Notes under the pieces: generated by a model
Seen by the model: only the letters and a program-made list of their open reading frames with translations
Told to the model about the DNA's origin: nothing
The model's database searches: none
Made by a program: the position numbers and the translations under genes
Shown here: positions 33,268 through 37,563 of the stretch, piece after piece
Numbering within the stretch: position 1 is the stretch's first letter
Layout: each line of letters starts with the position of its first letter
Assembly (NCBI GenBank): GCA_004552155.1
Contig: SFPF01000010.1
Span: 1-37,563 of the forward strand
Origin: Bacteroidales bacterium
Lineage (GTDB): Bacteria > Bacteroidota > Bacteroidia > Bacteroidales > Bacteroidaceae
Direction: 5' to 3'
DNA: 37,563 nt

Positions 33268-35580
33268 TTATTTCTTCGCTTTCTTCTTGGGCGGCTCGCT
33301 CATGATTTTGCGGCACTCCTCGATAGTCAGTTCTGAGGCACGCTCAGCCATAGAGCGCGGTATCTTGAAGTTCTTGCCGTTGCAGGCGATGTAAGGCCCG
33401 AAGCGGCCCGTGCGGATTTGCAGCCCCTCTTGCTCCTCAAAAGTTTTGAGGATAGACTGCTCCTCGGCGTTGCGCTTCGTCACAATCAGGTTGATGGCTT
33501 GCTCCTGCGTGATTTCGAGCGGGTCGATGTTTTTCGGGATAGACACGAACTTCTTGTCGTGCATCACGTAAGGGCCGAAGCGTCCCGTCGACACCACGAT
33601 GTCCTTGCCCTCAAACGCGCCGCAAACGCGCGGCAGTTTGAAGAGGTCGAGGGCTTCTTCGAGCGTGATGGTCTCGATGCTCTGCCCTGCGGCGAGGCGT
33701 GCGAAGCGCGGTTTTTCCTCCTCGCCCGTTTCGCCGATTTGCGCCATTGGCCCGAAGCGGCCTATCTTCACCACCACGGGCTTGCCGCTGGCGGGGTCGG
33801 TGCCGAGGCTGCGTTCGCCCACCTTGTGGGAAGACTGCTGCTCGAGCGAGCGTTCCACGTCCGGCTCGAAATCTTTATAAAACGATTGAATGAGTTTCTT
33901 CCAGTCCTTCTTGCCTTCTGCCACCTCGTCGAACTCTTTCTCGACGTTGGCAGTGAAGTTGTAGTCCATAATGCCCGGGAAGGCCTCCATGAGGAAGTCG
34001 TTGACCACGAGCCCCACGTCGGTCGGCATCAGCTTGCCTTTCTCGCTGCCCACCGTCTCGGTGCGCGTAGCCTCCTGCACCTTGCCGCCGGCGAGGACGA
34101 GCACCGTGAAGGGGCGCTCCGTGCCTTCCTTGTCGCCCTTTGCCACATAGCCGCGCTGCTGGATGGTAGAAATAGTGGGCGCGTAGGTCGACGGGCGGCC
34201 GATGCCCAGTTCCTCGAGCTTATGCACGAGCGAGGCTTCGTTGTAACGTGCCGGTGCGGCAGAGAAACGCTCGCGGGCCGAAATCTCCGTGGCGCATGCG
34301 GTTTCGCCCTCCGACATCTGCGGCAGCATGCCGGGAGCGTCTTCGCCCTCGCTGTCGCCGGCAAAGCGGTTGTCGGCATAGACGCGCAGGAAACCGTCGA
34401 ACTTCACCACCTCGCCGTTGGCCACGAACGTTTCGGGCTTGCCGTCGATGGCGATAACAGCCGTGGTCTTCTCTATCAGCGCGTCCGCCATCTGGCAGGC
34501 GAGCGTGCGCTTGCGGATTAGGGCGTAGAGGCGGCGTTCCTGTGCCGTGCCTTCAATCTCGGCGCGGCGCATGTCAGTGGGACGAATGGCCTCGTGCGCC
34601 TCTTGCGCTCCCTTGGTGTGGGTGTGGTAGGTGCGGCGCTTATGGTATTCCTTGCCCATGCTCTCCTCGATGACGGGGCCGCAGGCGTTGAGGCACAGCG
34701 CGGAGAGATTGGTAGAGTCGGTACGCATGTAGGTGATGAGACCCGCCTCGTAGAGCGTCTGAGCCACGCGCATCGTGGCCGAAACGCTGAAGCCTAACTT
34801 GCGTGCGGCTTCCTGCTGCAAGGTCGAGGTGGTGAATGGCGGCGCGGGCGTGCGGTGCATGGGGCGCGTTTCCACCCCTGCCACATGGAATGCCGCGCCG
34901 TTGCAACTGAGCAGGAATGCCTCCGCCTCGGCCTTTGTCTTAAAGCGGCGGTCGAGTTCGGCGCGTACTTCCTTACCGCTGTTTCCGAGCGTGAACACGG
35001 CACTCACGCGGTAAGCGCTCTGCTCCTTGAAGGCTGCGATTTCGCGCTCGCGCTCCACGATGAGGCGCACGGCCACGCTCTGCACGCGCCCTGCCGACAG
35101 ACTGGGGCGCACGCGCCGCCACAGCACGGGCGACACCTTGAAGCCCACGAGGCGGTCGAGCACGCGGCGGGCCTGCTGCGCGTCCACGAGGTTGAGGTCA
35201 ATGGAGCGCGGGTGCTCTATGGCGGCGAGAATGGCGGGCTTCGTGATTTCGTGGAACACGATGCGCTGCGCCGTCTTGGGGTCAATGCCGAGCACCTCCG
35301 CCAAGTGCCAGGAGATGGCCTCTCCCTCGCGGTCTTCATCGGACGCGAGCCACACGGCGGAGGCTTTCTTGGCGGCCGAGCGCAGTTCGCTCACCACGTG
35401 CTGCTTGTCGGCAGGTATTTCGTAGTCGGGCGCAAACGTGTCGAGGTCTACGCCGAAGTTCTTCTTTTTCAGGTCACGGATATGGCCGTAACTCGACATT
35501 ACTTTATAGTCGTCGCCAAGGAATTTCTCAATGGTTTTTGCCTTTGCGGGCGACTCCACAATGACTAAGTTTTTGGGCAT
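33268..35580 (-). CDS. topA: DNA topoisomerase I (type IA)
   Basis: A 770-residue topoisomerase that relaxes negative supercoils. The start at 35580 gives MPKNLVIVESPAKAKTIEKF, the Toprim N-terminus; an upstream in-frame ATG at 35613 is less likely because the -7 promoter element lies at 35611-35618. The acidic Toprim motif is DEDREGE (81-87), and the catalytic tyrosine is Tyr284 in LITYMRTDSTNLS. The C-terminus has three repeats of the type GRFGPY/GRFGPM (topo C-repeat) rather than four-cysteine zinc fingers, and a basic tail PPKKKAKK. The frame is intact. It heads the topA-aroK-speA order. Confidence 0.97.
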   Translation of the reverse strand: MPKNLVIVESPAKAKTIEKFLGDDYKVMSSYGHIRDLKKKNFGVDLDTFAPDYEIPADKQHVVSELRSAAKKASAVWLASDEDREGEAISWHLAEVLGIDPKTAQRIVFHEITKPAILAAIEHPRSIDLNLVDAQQARRVLDRLVGFKVSPVLWRRVRPSLSAGRVQSVAVRLIVEREREIAAFKEQSAYRVSAVFTLGNSGKEVRAELDRRFKTKAEAEAFLLSCNGAAFHVAGVETRPMHRTPAPPFTTSTLQQEAARKLGFSVSATMRVAQTLYEAGLITYMRTDSTNLSALCLNACGPVIEESMGKEYHKRRTYHTHTKGAQEAHEAIRPTDMRRAEIEGTAQERRLYALIRKRTLACQMADALIEKTTAVIAIDGKPETFVANGEVVKFDGFLRVYADNRFAGDSEGEDAPGMLPQMSEGETACATEISARERFSAAPARYNEASLVHKLEELGIGRPSTYAPTISTIQQRGYVAKGDKEGTERPFTVLVLAGGKVQEATRTETVGSEKGKLMPTDVGLVVNDFLMEAFPGIMDYNFTANVEKEFDEVAEGKKDWKKLIQSFYKDFEPDVERSLEQQSSHKVGERSLGTDPASGKPVVVKIGRFGPMAQIGETGEEEKPRFARLAAGQSIETITLEEALDLFKLPRVCGAFEGKDIVVSTGRFGPYVMHDKKFVSIPKNIDPLEITQEQAINLIVTKRNAEEQSILKTFEEQEGLQIRTGRFGPYIACNGKNFKIPRSMAERASELTIEECRKIMSEPPKKKAKK

Positions 35581-35610
35581 TGTTATATACGATACTTTAA
35601 TTTCTGCGTG

Positions 35611-35618
35611 CAAAAGTA
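35611..35618 (-). promoter_or_regulatory. -7 promoter element of topA
   Basis: TACTTTTG on the minus strand matches TAnnTTTG and would start transcription about 26 bases before the topA ATG. No clear -33 TTTG is seen. A 14-base palindrome ACATTATATAATGT (35629-35642) lies just upstream and could bind a regulator. Between here and 35,800 there is only a CCCCC/GGGGG hairpin near 35,670 and AT-rich DNA, with no gene. Confidence 0.5.
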
Positions 35619-35817
35619 GGGAAAAAAGACATTATATAATGTATCGTCTTATAAAAAAACGCATTCCGCCCCCGTTCCGGGGGGGTGTCAGGTTGGTAAT
35701 TCATCACGCTTCCGTGCACTTGCCGTTTTAGTTGAATTCAACGGCTTTGAAGCGGTTTTATTGGTAGATAGTTGTTTTTTTTGTAGTTAAATTGTGACTT
35801 ATTATGCATCGTTTTCT

Positions 35818-35825
35818 TACATTTG
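35818..35825 (+). promoter_or_regulatory. -7 promoter element of the AlbA_2 gene
   Basis: TACATTTG matches the Bacteroidetes -7 element, predicting a leader of about 60 bases before the ATG at 35894. The -33 element is not clear. The Bacteroidetes promoter supports this gene belonging to the main genome rather than the foreign end. Confidence 0.45.
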
Positions 35826-35893
35826 CAGTAAGCAAGTGGGATAGAGAGTAAGTTTTTCCTTGCAATATTAAGATATAATAAATACGATAGACT

Positions 35894-36358
35894 ATGACCG
35901 CATCGGATATAAAAGACTTGATGCTCTATGGAGAGGGTATAAATGTAGAGTACAAGGAGGCTGCTGGCGATTTGCCAAAGTCGGTATGGGAAACTTATTC
36001 GTCTTTTGCAAATACAATTGGCGGTACAATTTTCTTGGGCATCAAGGAGCATCGCGGCAAACCCGTGGAAGAGAGGTATGAAGTGAAAGGCGTATCCGAT
36101 GCAGAGAAGCTTATCAAGTCATTTTGGGATACCGTAAACAGCGATAAGGTGAGCCGGAATATCTTGGTAGAGAAGGATGTAGAGTGCGTTGATCTTGAGG
36201 GGAATAATGTGATAGCCATACATGTCCCGATGGCAAACTATTCTTTCCGCCCTGTTTATATAAATAAGAATTTGCTTGGCGGCAGTTTCAAACGCAACTA
36301 CGAGGGCGACTACCATTGCACGGACGAAGAGGTGAAGTCGATGCTGCGCGATGCCAAC
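35894..36358 (+). CDS. AlbA_2/Schlafen-type putative DNA-binding protein, 3' part missing
   Basis: About 155 residues of an AlbA_2 (divergent AAA-4/Schlafen-like) domain. Diagnostic stretches are EGINVEYKEAAGDLPKSVWE, SSFANTIGGTIFLGIKE and LLGGSFKRNYEGDYHCTDEE. Full-length relatives run to about 350-500 residues with a C-terminal winged-helix ATP-binding part. Here the family-like sequence stops after SMLRDAN (about 36358); the open frame continues to 36616 but only as the antisense reading of a TetR-type gene. The gene is therefore cut by the junction. Such genes are common near accessory regions; its role is unknown. Confidence 0.82.
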
Positions 36359-36793
36359 GCAGCCGGTGAGCACGAAGGTCAGGACGAACGCGCTGTCCTC
36401 CTCGGAAAACGCGCTGCCGCCCCGGAGCTTCAGCCCCAGCGCGTGTTCCACCAGCTCGCGCAGCAGCCGCTGAAAATACGTGTCGCTGTAGTCGCTGAGC
36501 AGCACGGAGCACATGTCCGCATTCGCGCGGATGTACTGAAAAATTTTGCTCAGCATGGCGACGTCGTCCGTCTCGGCGTTCTCGGTCAGATACTGCTGAA
36601 CGTCGTGGATGAGTGATTCCTCGATCTCATGAAGCAGCGCGTAGGGATCGGCGTAGTGCGCGTAAAAGGTCGCGCGGTTGATATCCGCTCCGGTGCAGAT
36701 CTCCTTGACTGTGATCTTTGCGATCGGCTTTTCTTTCAGCAGGGCAATGAAGCTCTCCCGAATGACCATTTTGGTATAGCGGACGCGCCGAAC
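36356..36793 (-). CDS. TetR/AcrR family regulator fragment of Firmicute type
   Basis: The minus-strand reading gives RRVRYTKMVIRESFIALLKE, KITVKEICTGADINRATFYA and HYADPYALLHEIEES, a complete TetR helix-turn-helix domain, then a ligand-domain part ending near FVLTFVLTGCVGI. Both ends are abnormal: the start side is fused to polA in another frame near 36,790-36,815, and the C-terminus is cut near 36,350 where the AlbA_2 gene begins. The ATG at 36769 lies inside the conserved N-terminus, so the native start was slightly upstream. High GC and protein style suggest Oscillospiraceae-like Clostridia, unlike the rest of the window. Confidence 0.75.
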
Positions 36794-36799
36794 AGGGTT

Positions 36800-37563
36800 G
36801 ACATAAACTTCTTGCTTTTCAGCGCGCCGCCGCAGAAATAATAGCCGGATTCATCTGTATTGACTGCGATTCCGGAAAGATCCGGCTCTGCGATGATATT
36901 TACATAATGTTCTTTCTGGAATTCTGCCGCAAGCGCCTCGGCACGAGCCGGGTCTGTGACGGTTTCGCTTGTGCAGACACCCTCGATCATGCCGTTCTCC
37001 GCCGTCTCCTGCGGCGCGTGCAGGCCGTAGCGGGCGATGAGGCGGGTGAATTCCAGCCGCATGAACAGCTCGTACAGAGCCGCCTCGTCATACGGCTGCA
37101 CAAGGCAGGCCTCCGGTGAAAATTCAATCGGCGCTTCGCAGCGGATCGTCGCCAGGTCATAGGACAGGTAGGCGCTGTCCTTCCCCTGCTCGAGCTTGAC
37201 GCGCAATTTTTCCTTGATCGTGTCCAGATGCGCGTACACGCCGTCCAGCGTACCGTAGTCCAGCAGCAGCTGCGCCGCCGTCTTCGGGCCGATGCCCGCA
37301 ACGCCGGGAATATTGTCCGAGCTGTCGCCCATAAGCGCCTTGAGGTCGATCAGATGGATGGGATCGAAGCCGTATTCCTCGCGGAATTTCGCGGGGTCGT
37401 AATTAACCGCGACAGTCTGGGACAGCTTGGATGAGACGAGCTTGACCGTCACATGATCGTCGATCAGCTGCAAAGAATCCCGGTCGCCGGTGACGATCAC
37501 GCAGTCCCAGCCCGCGCTGCCGCAGCGCTTTCCGATCGTGCCGATCACGTCATCGGCCTCCCA
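36800..37563 (-). CDS. polA: DNA polymerase I fragment (5'-3' exonuclease region), Firmicute type
   Basis: The frame enters from the right edge (WEADDVIGTIG) and shows VIVTGDRDSLQLID, the helix-hairpin region DLKALMGDSSDNIPGVAGIG and the exonuclease C-terminal segment, followed by the beginning of the degenerate 3'-5' exonuclease domain (VNTDESGYYFCGGAL). It then loses similarity near 36,800-36,815, before any polymerase domain, and runs into the TetR fragment. Both ends are truncated, one by the window edge and one by the junction. The sequence style (YDPAKFREEYGFDPIHLIDL) is Clostridial. A true polA would be about 850-950 residues. Confidence 0.88.

Noticed and set aside
35894..36616. A complete 240-residue AlbA_2 protein
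   Set aside because: Residues after about 155 are the antisense reading of a TetR gene and not part of the family.
36340..37563. Horizontal transfer island or toxin-antitoxin pair at the right end
   Set aside because: All three genes are cut in mid-domain and there is no integrase, transposase or attachment site; a chimeric join is simpler.

Overview
The window looks like a Bacteroidales chromosome segment, probably Prevotellaceae-like. Evidence: the rimP-nusA-infB and topA-aroK-speA neighbourhoods, family-level hallmarks (DUF3316, DUF3109, GH92/GH85/GH20 glycosidases, a TlpA-like lipid/periplasmic thioredoxin, sorting-type C-termini), promoter elements of the Bacteroidetes form TAnnTTTG with TTTG 19-20 bases upstream, and almost no Shine-Dalgarno sequences. 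The last ~1.2 kb (about 36,350-37,563) does not belong: it carries a TetR regulator fragment and a polA fragment that resemble Clostridia/Oscillospiraceae proteins, joined mid-gene, so the end of the sequence is most likely a chimeric join.

Layout. 1-3,464 (minus strand): DedA, DUF3316 barrel protein, S41 lipoprotein protease and LysE-type exporter. 3,608-10,588 (minus): rimP, nusA, infB, cvpA, sufB, i.e. ribosome maturation, transcription elongation, translation initiation and Fe-S assembly; three of the gaps hold copies of one ~112-base imperfect-palindrome repeat. 10,589-11,032: a gene-free stretch with the rimP promoter, a four-fold 17-base palindrome array with an exact 21-base period, and a strong terminator. 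11,033-15,098 (minus): large secreted GH20 hexosaminidase. 15,344-20,081 (plus): flippase, zinc metallopeptidase, MATE exporter, cytidylate-kinase-like protein and YfcE-like phosphoesterase. 20,143-26,517 (minus): GH85 endo-N-acetylglucosaminidase and GH92 alpha-mannosidase. With GH20 they make a host N-glycan degradation set, without a SusC/SusD pair in view. 26,597-28,601 (minus): DUF3109, uracil-DNA glycosylase, a truncated YhcG/DUF1016 protein. 28,693-35,580 (minus): thioredoxin-like protein, speA, aroK and topA. 35,894 onward: an AlbA_2/Schlafen-type gene that runs into the foreign segment.

A striking feature is damage to reading frames: infB is broken in three places, and the GH20, thioredoxin and speA genes once each. 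At every break the family-conserved protein resumes in another frame after a short missing stretch. aroK carries an exact 36-base in-frame tandem duplication and the rimP start is also off frame. Because infB is essential, sequence or assembly error is the simplest reading. Dispersed repeats are abundant: a ~112-base family (four copies), a 38-base family (two copies, one nested inside the first family with a 3-base flanking duplication), a 65-base tandem repeat carrying promoter-like elements upstream of GH85, a 20-base perfect palindrome, and 36-base hairpin repeats inside the DUF1016 gene. No rRNA, tRNA, CRISPR array or insertion-sequence transposase was seen.
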